Source: Hymenobacter siberiensis (GTDB lineage: Bacteria; Bacteroidota; Bacteroidia; Cytophagales; Hymenobacteraceae). From it: a DNA stretch of 64,000 nt. The notes beneath the pieces are model-generated. The model searched no databases, was not told where the DNA came from, and saw nothing but the letters and a program-made list of their open reading frames with translations. A program made the translations under genes and the position numbers. Positions 29,501 through 39,300 of this stretch are shown here, in pieces. Where the stretch lies: the NCBI RefSeq assembly GCF_018967865.2, contig NZ_JAHLZY020000001.1, positions 3,162,001-3,226,000 on the forward strand. The letters run 5' to 3'. Numbering within the stretch: the stretch's first letter is position 1; each line of letters opens with the position of its first letter.

Positions 29501-30769
29501 TTAGCGGTGGAGGGTGCTGACGCGGTCAGGGCCGACGCTGACGATGCGGATAGGGACCTGGAGCTCGCGTTCGAGGAAATCGAGGTAAGCAACTAGGTTA
29601 GCGGGGAGCTGGGCGGCGTCGGTGATTTGGGTGAGGTCGGTGTTCCAGCCGGGGAGGGTGATGTACTCGGGGGTGACGGTGGTGAGTTCGCCGGGATCGG
29701 GCAGTTGGGGGGTGCTTTCGCCGGTGGCGGTGCGGTAGTGGGTGCAGGCCCGGATTTCGGTGAAGGCGTCGAGGACGTCGGCCTTCATGAGGTGGAGCTC
29801 GGTGACGCCGTTGAGCATGATGGCGTAGCGGAGGGCGGGCAGGTCAATCCAGCCGGTGCGGCGGGGGCGGCCGGTGGTGGAGCCGAACTCGCGGCCGGCC
29901 TGGCGGATTTGCTCGCCCACTGCATCGTGGAGCTCGGTAGGGAATGGGCCGCTGCCGACACGGGTGCAGTAGGCTTTGGTGATGCCGTACACCTTATCTA
30001 TATGGCGCGGGGCGATGCCCAGGCCGGTGCAGGCGCCGGCGGCAATGGTACTGGAGGAGGTGACGTATGGGTAGGACCCGAAGTCAATATCTAATAAGGA
30101 GCCTTGGGCACCTTCGGCTAAGATGCGCTTACCTTGGGTGAGGAGGTCGTTGAGGAGGTACTCGGTGTCGGTGAGTTGGAGAGTGCGCAGGAATTCGACA
30201 GCAGAGAAAAAGTCGGCTTCGAGGGCTTCGATTTCGAGCTCTTTGTGGTTGTGGGCGGCGATGGCGGCGTGCTGGGCCACGGCTTCCTTGTAACGCTGCT
30301 CGAAATCGGGCAGTAGAATATGGCCGACGCGGAGACCCACGCGGCCGATTTTATCGGAATAGGTGGGGCCGATGCCCTTGAGAGTGCTGCCGATTTTGGT
30401 GTTGCCGCGGGCCTCTTCGCTGATGCGGTCGAGGGCGCGGTGCGAGGGCAGAATGAGCTGGGCCTTCTTGGATATGTAGAGGTTTTTGGACCAATCTACT
30501 CCCCTATCGGTGAGTTTCTGAAGCTCCTGGCGGAATACGACGGGGTCGAGCACGACGCCGTTGCCGACGATGTTGAGGATGTGGGGGTGGAAAATACCGC
30601 TGGGAACCTGGTGCAGGACGTGCTTGACGCCATCGAAAAACAAGGTGTGGCCGGCGTTGGGGCCGCCCTGGAAGCGGGCTACGGCATCGTAGGTGGGCGC
30701 TAATACGTCTACGATTTTGCCTTTGCCTTCATCGCCCCATTGGAGGCCTACTAATACGTCTACTGGCAT
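29501..30769 (-). CDS. purA: Adenylosuccinate synthetase
   Basis: A 422-residue PurA. The N-terminal GLQWGDEGKGKIVD (P-loop-like IMP/GTP site) and QGGPNAGHT are diagnostic, ARGNTKIGSTLKGIGPTYSDK is the switch/catalytic segment, and GSTTGRPRRTGW is the C-terminal GTP region. It couples GTP hydrolysis to condensation of IMP with aspartate, the committed step to AMP; purB in this window completes it. It is the last gene of a minus-strand run rel, CHY, fur, STAS, purA, with a 181-base gap before it. Confidence 0.97.
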   Translation of the reverse strand: MPVDVLVGLQWGDEGKGKIVDVLAPTYDAVARFQGGPNAGHTLFFDGVKHVLHQVPSGIFHPHILNIVGNGVVLDPVVFRQELQKLTDRGVDWSKNLYISKKAQLILPSHRALDRISEEARGNTKIGSTLKGIGPTYSDKIGRVGLRVGHILLPDFEQRYKEAVAQHAAIAAHNHKELEIEALEADFFSAVEFLRTLQLTDTEYLLNDLLTQGKRILAEGAQGSLLDIDFGSYPYVTSSSTIAAGACTGLGIAPRHIDKVYGITKAYCTRVGSGPFPTELHDAVGEQIRQAGREFGSTTGRPRRTGWIDLPALRYAIMLNGVTELHLMKADVLDAFTEIRACTHYRTATGESTPQLPDPGELTTVTPEYITLPGWNTDLTQITDAAQLPANLVAYLDFLERELQVPIRIVSVGPDRVSTLHR

Positions 30770-30806
30770 GTTGGGTTGATTGGTCCTTCACCTCCCCCCC
30801 CCGGCC

Positions 30807-30826
30807 CCCTCTCCTTTGGGAGAGGG
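30807..30826. repeat. Short GA/TC-rich hairpin
   Basis: CCCTCTCC (30807-30814), TTTG, GGAGAGGG (30819-30826) forms a perfect 8 bp hairpin upstream of purA, next to a run of C residues. There is no T-tract in either direction, so it is not an obvious terminator. Words of this type are widely dispersed in some genomes. Confidence 0.5.
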
Positions 30827-30950
30827 AGAGCCTGACGGACTGGGCTGGGTGGCAGGATGACTTTATAAATGAGTGAAATTTGATTTCTGGATTGGGGCAA
30901 CTGATTCTAAAGGGAACGCAGCCTTGGAGATGGGGCAAAAAAATGACCGC

Positions 30951-31301
30951 CTAAACGGCGGCCGGAATTAGGAGCTGGCGGGCGACGGCTTCGTCGTCGG
31001 CAACGGTGAAGATATTGTTCAGCTTCGTGATAGCCAGCATCTTTTTGGGGTGTTCGGCTGGATTGATAAGGACCATCTCGCCGCCGCGGCTGCGGAATTT
31101 GGTAAGGAGCGAGACGAGGACGCCGATACCGGTACTGTTGATATAGCGAATTTCGGAGAGGTCGACGGCGCACTGGTTGAGTTCTTCGCCGAGGTGCGTG
31201 TTAACGGATTGCAGAAGTTGGTCGGTGTCGGGACTGCCGATGAGGTCGCCGGTGAGGCGCACAAACAGGATGCCGTTGTCGACGGTGCTGGTGGTGGTCA
31301 T
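30951..31301 (-). CDS. STAS-domain anti-sigma factor antagonist
   Basis: A 116-residue single-domain STAS protein. I chose the ATG at 31301 (MTTTSTVDNGILFVRLTGDL), whose TG is shared with the fur TGA. DLSEIRYINSTGIGVLVSLL is the STAS core, with Ser in the position phosphorylated by anti-sigma kinases in SpoIIAA/RsbV proteins (NSTGIG). It probably works in a partner-switch pathway; no anti-sigma kinase is adjacent. The four-base ATGA overlap with fur predicts translational coupling. Confidence 0.85.
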   Translation of the reverse strand: MTTTSTVDNGILFVRLTGDLIGSPDTDQLLQSVNTHLGEELNQCAVDLSEIRYINSTGIGVLVSLLTKFRSRGGEMVLINPAEHPKKMLAITKLNNIFTVADDEAVARQLLIPAAV

Positions 31302-31897
31302 GCGTGGGAGTTTCGAGCGGCAGCTTGGGCGCGACAGTCCCCGCAAATGCCGTACAGATTTAAAGAATGATGCAAGATATGGAAGTTCAGGAGGTCGCCG
31401 ACCATGGTTTGGATGCCGTGGATGCGGGGGTCGCAGAATTCCACCACTTTATGGCATTCGGTGCAAATGACGTGGTCGTGCTGGCGGTAGCCGTAGCTCT
31501 TTTCGTACTGGGCGAGGTTGCGGCCGAATTGGTGCTTACTGACAAGGCCCTGCTCTACTAATAAGTCAAGCGTATTATAAACGGTGGCGCGGCTGACCTG
31601 CAGGCCGCGCTCTTTCATGCCGGCGTAGAGCTCGTCGACATCGAAGTGGCCGGAGCGGGCGTAAATTTCTTCGAGAATGGCGTAGCGCTCACCGGTTTTG
31701 CGGAGGCCTTTGTTTTCGAGGTGGGCAGTGAATAGCTTCTTGACTTCTTCGAGCTTGTCGGTATTAAGGGTAGCCTGGGAGGCGGCGCTGGGCGTATGCT
31801 TAGCGGCGTAGCCGGTTTCGGACGAGCCGCCCGTGCTTTGTCCAACCGCATCGGCGGAGGGATTGGGCAAGGTTGGGACGGCGGTGGGTTTGTTCAC
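31298..31897 (-). CDS. fur: Fur-family metalloregulator
   Basis: About 199 residues from a GTG at 31897, chosen because a -7 box lies 28 bases upstream; the longer frame from 32002 would include that promoter and overlap the CHY gene. A low-complexity N-terminal extension of about 50 residues precedes the winged helix (GLRKTGERYAILEEIYARSGHFDVDELY and VSRATVYNTLDLLVEQGLV). The dimerisation domain has HDHVICTECHKVVEFCD and a C-terminal CGDC, giving the two CxxC pairs of the structural zinc site. It could regulate iron, zinc or peroxide genes. The extension is unusual for Fur. It overlaps the STAS gene by four bases. Confidence 0.85.
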   Translation of the reverse strand: MNKPTAVPTLPNPSADAVGQSTGGSSETGYAAKHTPSAASQATLNTDKLEEVKKLFTAHLENKGLRKTGERYAILEEIYARSGHFDVDELYAGMKERGLQVSRATVYNTLDLLVEQGLVSKHQFGRNLAQYEKSYGYRQHDHVICTECHKVVEFCDPRIHGIQTMVGDLLNFHILHHSLNLYGICGDCRAQAAARNSHA

Positions 31898-31925
31898 TGT
31901 ATATATAAGGAGTGATGCGGTGGGA

Positions 31926-31951
31926 CAAAAGTACGGCTGTTCTGATAGAAC
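31926..31951 (-). promoter_or_regulatory. fur promoter with GTTCT-N3-AGAAC dyad
   Basis: On the minus strand TACTTTTG (31933-31926) matches TAnnTTTG. A perfect short palindrome GTTCTGATAGAAC (31939-31951) lies just upstream of the -7 element, over the -33 region. It could be an operator for autoregulation; this is inference. Confidence 0.45.
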
Positions 31952-31967
31952 GCGTCCCCCGGTGCGC

Positions 31968-32300
31968 CTACTGCTCGAAATAGAGGTGGTAATGGTTGGC
32001 ACAGCCGGGGTTAAAGGCGGCCTGACAATGCGGGCAGGTACTATCGCAGCTTAAGTAGCGGGTGATGGGTAAGGTTTGGTGGCAGTTGCCACAGTAGATG
32101 GCTTCGGCTTGGAATTCGGCTTTGAGCCATACTTCGGCCTCGTGGTTAGCGGCTTCGTTGTGGCACTGAATACAGGCGTAGAACTCGCCGCAACACTTAT
32201 GCCGGATGGCGATGATATCACGCTGGGAGTGGTAGTGAGCGCACTGGGTACGCTCGTTCACGGCGGTGCCGTGAATGGTGATGGGCGCTGTGTTTTTCAC
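31968..32300 (-). CDS. CHY zinc-finger protein
   Basis: A 110-residue protein starting at a GTG (32300), three bases after the rel stop. It is almost entirely a CHY zinc finger: CAHYHS, RHKCCGEFYACIQCHNE, AIYCGNCHQTL, CPHC and the closing FNPGCANHYHLYFE provide the expected Cys/His ligand series for three zinc ions. Function in bacteria is unclear. Its place between rel and fur suggests a link to zinc or stress physiology, but this is inference from position only. Confidence 0.85.
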   Translation of the reverse strand: MKNTAPITIHGTAVNERTQCAHYHSQRDIIAIRHKCCGEFYACIQCHNEAANHEAEVWLKAEFQAEAIYCGNCHQTLPITRYLSCDSTCPHCQAAFNPGCANHYHLYFEQ

Positions 32301-32303
32301 TTT

Positions 32304-34502
32304 TTACGAGTCAAACCGCTCGACCTGGAGCACCCCATCGACTTTTTTGAGGCGCTGGATGAGCTTGTTCAAGTGGTCGGTATCGTTGACGAAAACCATA
32401 ATCTGGCCTTCGAAGAAGCCATCATCGGCGGTGATGGTGATGGAACGCATGTTGACCTTGAGGCTGGTGCTGATGATGCGCGTGACATCGTTGACAAGGC
32501 CCACGCGGTCGGAACCTTTGAGGCGGACGCCAGCGAGAAAGGCCAGTTCGAGCTGCTCGGTCCACTTGGCGCGCACGATGCGGTTGCCGTAGTTCGACAT
32601 TAAATCGACGGCGCGGGGGCAGCTGGTGCGGTGGATGATAAGGCCCTGGTCGGTTTCGAAGCCGAACACGTCGTCGCCGGGAATGGGGTTGCAGCAACGG
32701 GCGATGCTGTAGTTGAACTTGTCGGTGTGCTCGCCGACCACCAACATATCCGGTTTCACGCCCCGAATTTTTTGGACCTCGTTGTCGAAGGTTTTGGGTT
32801 CGAGCACGGCCGGCAACGGCTTTTCGGAGGTGAAGAGCGACTCGCGGATGACGCGGCCGTCAATCTGGCCCACGGCCAGGCGATAGTAGAATTCCTGGGC
32901 GCTGGGGGCGTTGAAATAAGCCAGCAAGCGGTTGAAGTTGTCCTGCGTGAAGGGCACGTCGATGAGCTCCAGGCGCTTTTCGAGCAGAAAGCGGCCGTCT
33001 TCGGCCTTGGCCCGCTTGTCGTCGCGCAGGAAATCCTTGATTTTGGAGCGCGCCTTGGTCGTGATGACGTAATTAAGCCATTCGGCCGTGGGGCGCTGCT
33101 TGTGCGAGGTCAGGATTTCGACCTGGTCGCCGTTGTGCAACTGGTAGCTGAGCGGCTCCAGCTTCTGGTTTACCTTGGCCCCGAGGCAGTGCATGCCGAT
33201 TTGGGAGTGAATATCGAAGGCAAAATCCAGCGCGGTGGCTTTGTCGGGCAAAATCACCAGCTTGCCCTTGGGCGTGAAGGCATAAACCTCCTTCACGAAC
33301 AGGTTCTGGCGGAACTCATCCATGAATTCGAGGGCGCTGGAGTTATTCGACTCCATCATCTCGCGCACTTTGTTCACCCAGCCTTCGAGCGAGCTTTCGG
33401 GCTGAATGCTGCCGGTATCCTTGTATTTCCAGTGCGCGGCGTAGCCTTTTTCGGCAATGTCATCCATGCGGCGCGAACGAATCTGCACCTCTACCCACTG
33501 GCCGGCGCGCGACATAACGGTGGTGTGCAGGCTTTCGTAGCCGTTGGCTTTGGGGGTGGAAACCCAGTCGCGCAGGCGGTCGGGATTGGGCTGGTAGAAA
33601 TCAGTCACAATGGAATACACCTGCCAGCAAGCGGCTTTCTCCTGCTCCGGCGGCACATCCAGAATCACGCGAACGGCAAACAGATCATACACCTCATCGA
33701 AGGTGATGTTCTGCTTCTTCATCTTCTTCAAGATAGAGTAGATGCTCTTGGGCCGTCCCTTTATCTCGTATTCGAAGCCCTGGGCCTTCAACTCGTCATC
33801 AATCGGCTGCACAAACTCCTTAATGAAGCGGTTGCGGGCAGTCTGGCTCTGGCGCACCTTGGCGCGAAGCTCGTTGTACGTCTCGGTATCGGTGAACTTG
33901 AGGTACAAATCCTCCAGCTCACTCTTTATGGTATAGAGGCCGAGGCGATGGGCCAGCGGCGCGTACAGGTACAGCGTCTCGGAGGCTATTTTCAGCTGCT
34001 TATGGCGCGGCATCGAATCCAGGGTCCGCATGTTGTGCAGCCGGTCGGCGATTTTGATGAGAATCACGCGCACATCCTCGCTCAGCGTGAGCAGCATCTT
34101 GCGAAAATTCTCCGCCTGCTCACTGGTGCCGTATTCGAATACGCCCGAAATCTTGGTGAGGCCGTCGATAATGCGGGCCACCTTAGGACCAAACTCGCGC
34201 TCGATGTCGGAAATTTCGGTGGGCGTATCCTCCACCACATCGTGCAGCAGCGCCGCCACAATGCTGGTAGTACCGAGGCCGATTTCCTCCACCGCAATCT
34301 GGGCTACGGCCAACGGATGCAGAATATACGGCTCGCCCGACTTGCGGCGCATCTCCTTATGGGCCTCCAGGCTCTGATTAAACGCTTTTTTAATGAGCTT
34401 GGTGTCGCCATCTTTCAGGTACGGCTTGGCGGTGCGCAGCAGGCGGCGGTAGTGACGCAGGATTTCCTGGCGTTCGGCTTCGGGAGAGATAACGGGAGGC
34501 AT
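32304..34502 (-). CDS. rel: Bifunctional (p)ppGpp synthetase/hydrolase (RelA/SpoT)
   Basis: 732 residues from the ATG at 34502 (MPPVISPEAERQEIL); the frame extends 44 codons further but without family similarity. The order is HD hydrolase domain with LLHDVVEDT and ADRLHNMRTL, synthetase domain with GRPKSIYSILKKM and FDEVYDLFAVRVIL, TGS domain (YAFTPKGKLVILPDKATALDFA) and C-terminal ACT region (ITADDGFFEGQIMVFV). An intact HDxxED motif means it can hydrolyse as well as make (p)ppGpp, as expected for the single Rel enzyme of Bacteroidota. It heads the minus-strand run that continues with the CHY, fur, STAS and purA genes. Confidence 0.95.
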   Translation of the reverse strand: MPPVISPEAERQEILRHYRRLLRTAKPYLKDGDTKLIKKAFNQSLEAHKEMRRKSGEPYILHPLAVAQIAVEEIGLGTTSIVAALLHDVVEDTPTEISDIEREFGPKVARIIDGLTKISGVFEYGTSEQAENFRKMLLTLSEDVRVILIKIADRLHNMRTLDSMPRHKQLKIASETLYLYAPLAHRLGLYTIKSELEDLYLKFTDTETYNELRAKVRQSQTARNRFIKEFVQPIDDELKAQGFEYEIKGRPKSIYSILKKMKKQNITFDEVYDLFAVRVILDVPPEQEKAACWQVYSIVTDFYQPNPDRLRDWVSTPKANGYESLHTTVMSRAGQWVEVQIRSRRMDDIAEKGYAAHWKYKDTGSIQPESSLEGWVNKVREMMESNNSSALEFMDEFRQNLFVKEVYAFTPKGKLVILPDKATALDFAFDIHSQIGMHCLGAKVNQKLEPLSYQLHNGDQVEILTSHKQRPTAEWLNYVITTKARSKIKDFLRDDKRAKAEDGRFLLEKRLELIDVPFTQDNFNRLLAYFNAPSAQEFYYRLAVGQIDGRVIRESLFTSEKPLPAVLEPKTFDNEVQKIRGVKPDMLVVGEHTDKFNYSIARCCNPIPGDDVFGFETDQGLIIHRTSCPRAVDLMSNYGNRIVRAKWTEQLELAFLAGVRLKGSDRVGLVNDVTRIISTSLKVNMRSITITADDGFFEGQIMVFVNDTDHLNKLIQRLKKVDGVLQVERFDS

Positions 34503-34706
34503 AATAGGTAAAGTAACAACGCCGGGGCGAAAAAGGTGTAACAACCATGCACCGCAGACGCTGCAGATACGCGCAAATGGCGCTTTGGCGGTGCTTATGT
34601 TCTCCCTTACAGATTCACAGCAACTCCGGCGCATATTGGCATTGCGCGCAAAGACTTTCCCGAGTACCTTTGCGGGCCCGTAGCAAACGGCTGCGGCGCC
34701 CTCTAT

Positions 34707-34788
34707 GCGGATATGGCGAAATTGGTAGACGTGCCAGACTTAGGATCTGGTGCCGCAAGGCGTGTGGGTTCGAGTCCCTCTATCCGCA
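34707..34788 (+). tRNA. tRNA-Leu (anticodon TAG)
   Basis: GCGGATATGGCGAAATTGG starts a class II tRNA with a long variable arm (TGCCGCAAGGCGT). Anticodon loop CTTAGGA gives TAG (reads CUA/CUN leucine codons), and the T-loop is GGTTCGAGTCC. The acceptor closes with TATCCGCA at 34788. CCA is not encoded. Confidence 0.96.
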
Positions 34789-34804
34789 CTTTTATCTGAT
34801 GCAG

Positions 34805-34837
34805 GCCTTCAGTCGTATAGGCTGGAGGCTTTTTTTT
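34805..34837 (+). terminator. tRNA-Leu terminator
   Basis: Stem GCCTTCAG (34805-34812) / CTGGAGGC (34822-34829, one G-U pair) followed by eight T residues. It separates the tRNA gene from tig and rules out a tig start upstream. Confidence 0.85.
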
Positions 34838-34876
34838 CAACCTTTCAATCTGGCCGGCAGCAGTCGGCTCCCTGTT

Positions 34877-36199
34877 TTGAACATTACTCTCGACAAGAAC
34901 GACGAGCAGCTGACCGGGCTGCTGACGGTACACCTGACCGAAGCCGACTATGCGCCCGCCGTCGACAAGCAGATTAAGGAATACACCAAGCGTGCCCAGG
35001 TGAAGGGTTTCCGGCCTGGCATGGTGCCTGTGGGCATGGTGCGCAAGATGTACGGCAAGGGCATCATGGGCGAGGAGCTCAACAAAATGCTCAACACGGC
35101 GGTGGATTCTTACATTAAGGACAACGGTATTAAACTGCTGGGTGAGCCCCTGCCGCTACCAAACACGGTGGATTTCGATACCGCTAAGGAATTTGATTTC
35201 CAGTTTGAGCTGGGCTTGCTGCCCGATTTCGAGCTGCCCGCCGACCTCGCCGTGGAGCGCCACCAGGTGAGCCTCGACGACGAGACGCTGGCCCAGACCA
35301 ACGAGCAGATTGCCCGCCAGTACGGTGAGACGACCAATCCCGACGAGTCGGAGGCGGGCGACTACCTCTTCGGCAAGCTGAAGAAGGCGGGTGAAGAAGC
35401 TGAGGGCCGCACCATCCTGCTGCCCATCAGCAAGGTGACCGGCGACTCGGCCCAGTTCATTGGCAAGAAGGCGGGCGATGTGGTGACGTTTGACCTGCAG
35501 GCGGCTTTCAGCAACGACGCGGCTTCGATTTCGAACTTCACCGGCCTGAGCAAGACGGAGGCTGCTGAGGCGACCGGCGACTACGAGATGAGCGTGGAGA
35601 AAGTGAACCGCACGACTGCCCCGGAAATGAACCAGGAGCTGTTCGACAAAGTATTCGGCCCCGAGACGGTTTCGAACCAGGAGGAATTCGATGCCAAAGT
35701 GCGCGAAACCATCCAGTCGAACTACGACCGCGAGAGCGACGGTGCCATGAACAACAGCATCGTGGAGCAACTGGTGGAGAAAACCACCATCAAGGTGCCC
35801 ACGGAGTTCTTCAAGAAGTGGCTGGTGCGTGCCAACGAAGGCAAACTGACGCCCGAGAAGGTAGAAGAGCACTACGCCGACTACGAGAAGGAGCTGAAGT
35901 GGAGCATGATTCGCAACAAGGTGGTGGAAGATGCCGACCTGAAAGTGAGCAATGACGAGATTGTGGACCGCACGCTCGACAAAATCATGGGCCAGTTCAA
36001 CATGCCGAACATGCCCGACGAGATGCGCGAGTCGATGCGCAGCTACGCCAACGAATTCCTCAAGCAGGAGAACGGCAAGAACTACGTGAGCGAGTACGAG
36101 GCCATTCTGGCAGAGAAAGTAATCGAAAACCTGCGCGGCAAAGTTGTTGTTACCGACAAGCCCGTAACGGCCGAAGAATTCCGGACTCTGCACAGCTAA
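34877..36199 (+). CDS. tig: Trigger factor
   Basis: About 440 residues from a TTG at 34877, which gives the typical Bacteroidota start (M)[21 protein letters not shown]. The open frame continues upstream through a terminator and the tRNA-Leu gene, so earlier starts are not credible; the ATG at 34799 lies within the terminator transcript. The ribosome-binding tail motif is recognisable in [19 protein letters not shown] (GFRxGxxP). The central PPIase-like domain and the helical C-terminal region follow. It is the ribosome-bound chaperone for nascent chains and lies just upstream of clpP and clpX, the usual gene order. Confidence 0.9.
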   Translation: MNITLDKNDEQLTGLLTVHLTEADYAPAVDKQIKEYTKRAQVKGFRPGMVPVGMVRKMYGKGIMGEELNKMLNTAVDSYIKDNGIKLLGEPLPLPNTVDFDTAKEFDFQFELGLLPDFELPADLAVERHQVSLDDETLAQTNEQIARQYGETTNPDESEAGDYLFGKLKKAGEEAEGRTILLPISKVTGDSAQFIGKKAGDVVTFDLQAAFSNDAASISNFTGLSKTEAAEATGDYEMSVEKVNRTTAPEMNQELFDKVFGPETVSNQEEFDAKVRETIQSNYDRESDGAMNNSIVEQLVEKTTIKVPTEFFKKWLVRANEGKLTPEKVEEHYADYEKELKWSMIRNKVVEDADLKVSNDEIVDRTLDKIMGQFNMPNMPDEMRESMRSYANEFLKQENGKNYVSEYEAILAEKVIENLRGKVVVTDKPVTAEEFRTLHS

Positions 36200-36222
36200 T
36201 CACTGCGCAACCCGATTTTTGG

Positions 36223-36256
36223 AAAAGCCCTTACGGAAACGTAGGGGCTTTTTTTA
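36223..36256 (+). terminator. Terminator of tig
   Basis: AAAAGCCCTTACG, GAAA tetraloop, CGTAGGGGCTTTTTTT: a strong stem with one mismatch and a long T-run, 24 bases after the tig stop. Confidence 0.9.
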
Positions 36257-36374
36257 TTGGCATCCTGCCAATATTCGCTTTCTTCGTTCGTCTTTAGTAA
36301 CCTTACCAGCGCAAGCTAAAGCATGCGCTACATTCTCACCTGTGCCAGCGGAAGCGGCGCTACATTTTTCTCCC

Positions 36375-37091
36375 ATGAATCCATTACTGAATAGACAAGA
36401 GTTTCGCAAGTTTGCGGTGAAAGGACAGGGCCTGAGCGGCCTGGGCGTGGACCAGTACCTGAACCACATGGAAGGTCAGGTGCGCAACGGCATGATGCTG
36501 CCCACCAACATGACCCGCTCGGTGATTGAGGAGCGGCCGCAGAACTTCCGCGAAATTGACGTGTTTTCGCGCTTGATTATGGACCGCATCGTGTTTCTGG
36601 GCACGGCCGTGGATGACTACATCGCCAACATTCTGACGGCCCAAATGCTGTTTCTGGAGTCGGCCGATGCCAAAAAGGACATCCTGCTCTACATCAACTC
36701 GCCCGGTGGCTCGGTGTATGCCGGCCTGGGTATCTACGACACGATGCAGTACGTGAACCCCGACGTGGCCACGATTTGCACCGGCTTAGCAGCTTCGATG
36801 GGTGCCGTGCTGCTGGCAGGTGGCGCTCCGAACAAGCGTTCGGCCCTCCCCCACGCCCGCGTGATGATTCACCAGCCTTCGGGCGGGGCACAGGGTCAGT
36901 CGTCGGACATCGAGATTACGGCCCGCGAAATCCTGAAGCTGAAGAAGGAGCTGTATGACATTCTGGCGCAGCACACTGGCAAAACCTATCAGGAAATCCA
37001 CGACAACTCGGACCGCGACTACTGGATGCGGGCCGATGAGGCCAAAGAGTACGGCCTGATTGATGAGGTACTGGAAAAGAAGAAAGCCTAA
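36375..37091 (+). CDS. clpP: ATP-dependent Clp protease proteolytic subunit
   Basis: 238 residues from the ATG at 36375 ([19 protein letters not shown]). The catalytic serine is Ser141 in [11 protein letters not shown] and the histidine His166 in [11 protein letters not shown]; an Asp near 210 completes the triad. [19 protein letters not shown] is the oxyanion/handle region. The N-terminus is about 30 residues longer than E. coli ClpP, probably including a propeptide. It forms the tetradecameric protease partner of ClpX, encoded 261 bases downstream but separated by a terminator. Confidence 0.96.
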   Translation: MNPLLNRQEFRKFAVKGQGLSGLGVDQYLNHMEGQVRNGMMLPTNMTRSVIEERPQNFREIDVFSRLIMDRIVFLGTAVDDYIANILTAQMLFLESADAKKDILLYINSPGGSVYAGLGIYDTMQYVNPDVATICTGLAASMGAVLLAGGAPNKRSALPHARVMIHQPSGGAQGQSSDIEITAREILKLKKELYDILAQHTGKTYQEIHDNSDRDYWMRADEAKEYGLIDEVLEKKKA

Positions 37092-37143
37092 CCGCTGACT
37101 TTCGTGAATTTGACGGCTTCCGGCAGATTCACCTAGCGATAAA

Positions 37144-37174
37144 AAGCTCCTGTTGGTTCAACGGGAGCTTTTTT
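37144..37174 (+). terminator. Terminator of clpP
   Basis: AAGCTCCTGTTG (37144-37155) / CAACGGGAGCTT (37159-37170) with one G-U pair, then TTTT. It makes clpP and clpX separate transcription units. Confidence 0.88.
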
Positions 37175-37293
37175 GTTGCGCCGGGCTTTGCCCTTGAGCA
37201 GCACCGATTTCATGGGGCAGCGTGCGTTGCTGCGCGCCGGCCCTGACGAATGCAATGGCACCATTTTTCTGGCCGCCGACGTTGGGCATGTCG

Positions 37294-37301
37294 TATCTTT
37301 G
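37294..37301 (+). promoter_or_regulatory. Promoter -7 element for clpX
   Basis: TATCTTTG matches TAnnTTTG and lies 51 bases upstream of the clpX start at 37353, after the clpP terminator. Confidence 0.5.
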
Positions 37302-37352
37302 GGCCCGCTTGTTTTAAAACCTGCCCTTCCACCCTATTCTATTCCTTTTTCC

Positions 37353-38576
<1,224 letters not shown>

Positions 38577-38621
38577 GGCTTTTGGTAATGAGAATTTAAT
38601 GCTGAGTAGTCAGCCTCTGGG

Positions 38622-38662
38622 AATGGGAAGTTCGGTTTGGGCCGGGCTTCCCATTTTTTTTG
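38622..38662 (+). terminator. Terminator of clpX
   Basis: AATGGGAAG (38622-38630) / CTTCCCATT (38647-38655) with a run of T residues after it. Confidence 0.85.
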
Positions 38663-38678
38663 ACTTACTTCGGACGAT

Positions 38679-39152
38679 ATGGGGATTTTCTCTTTTTTAT
38701 CTCGCAAGCCGGTTATTATGGAAGACGGCTTTTTTGGCCGGCTCACCCAGGAATCGTGTGACTTCAGTGCTTCCCGCGTCTGTTGGTACGCAGAGAGCGT
38801 CTTGTTTACTCCGATAGGCGATACAATAATGTGCATGATTGATGCTGAAAGCACCAGTTCTCTATTGGCACAATGCAGCTTCTTTAAGCAGTTTGAAGAA
38901 TTATACTCGGAAGTGTTGCAAAAAATCAGGCTTATTGTTGAATCAGAGGTTCAGTGGATGGCTCTTGATGTTCCGATTATAGATTTTGAGATGACCCACC
39001 GGCTGGCCGGCCTCACTATTCCACAATTAACCAGTAAACCTGTGAAATGGGAGCTTTGGTTTGAGCCAGTAGATACCCAGCAGTGGGGCTATACCGTCAT
39101 AGTTGATATGATTGATAACATACCCCAACCAGGCATTGGCATCTCAGCTTGA
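38679..39152 (+). CDS. Hypothetical protein, possible immunity-type
   Basis: 157 residues, cytoplasmic, with no signal or membrane segment. It starts MGIFSFLSRKPVIMEDGFFG and has a conserved-looking W/F-rich pattern (VCWYAESVLF, EVQWMALDVP, KWELWFEPV, QWGYTVIVDM). This style, and a composition lower in G+C than the neighbours, recalls single-domain immunity proteins of polymorphic-toxin systems, but no toxin gene is adjacent and I cannot name a family. It is followed by a terminator shared with the convergent protease gene. Confidence 0.65.
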   Translation: MGIFSFLSRKPVIMEDGFFGRLTQESCDFSASRVCWYAESVLFTPIGDTIMCMIDAESTSSLLAQCSFFKQFEELYSEVLQKIRLIVESEVQWMALDVPIIDFEMTHRLAGLTIPQLTSKPVKWELWFEPVDTQQWGYTVIVDMIDNIPQPGIGISA

Positions 39153-39236
39153 CATCGAAACAGTCGCGTAGTGTATTTCTTAGTACGGTGAGCAGGAGGG
39201 CGCTTTTGGTTACCCGCTCATCTCCTTCACCACACA

Positions 39237-39266
39237 AAAAAAGCCCGCCGATTGGCGGGCCTTTTT
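39237..39266. terminator. Bidirectional terminator
   Basis: GCCCGCC (39243-39249), GATT, GGCGGGC (39254-39260) with A-run before and T-run after: works for both the 38679 gene and the convergent protease gene. Confidence 0.88.
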
Positions 39267-39300
39267 AATAATTAATTGGAAATTTTCCAATCAACTTCTA

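Noticed and set aside
32631..34511. 626-codon plus-strand open frame inside rel
   Set aside because: It is a shadow of the rel coding sequence in a GC-rich genome; it shows no family motif and rel is well supported by HD, synthetase, TGS and ACT motifs.
34547..34876. Upstream extension of the tig reading frame
   Set aside because: It runs through tRNA-Leu and a terminator; the TTG at 34877 gives the conserved trigger-factor start.
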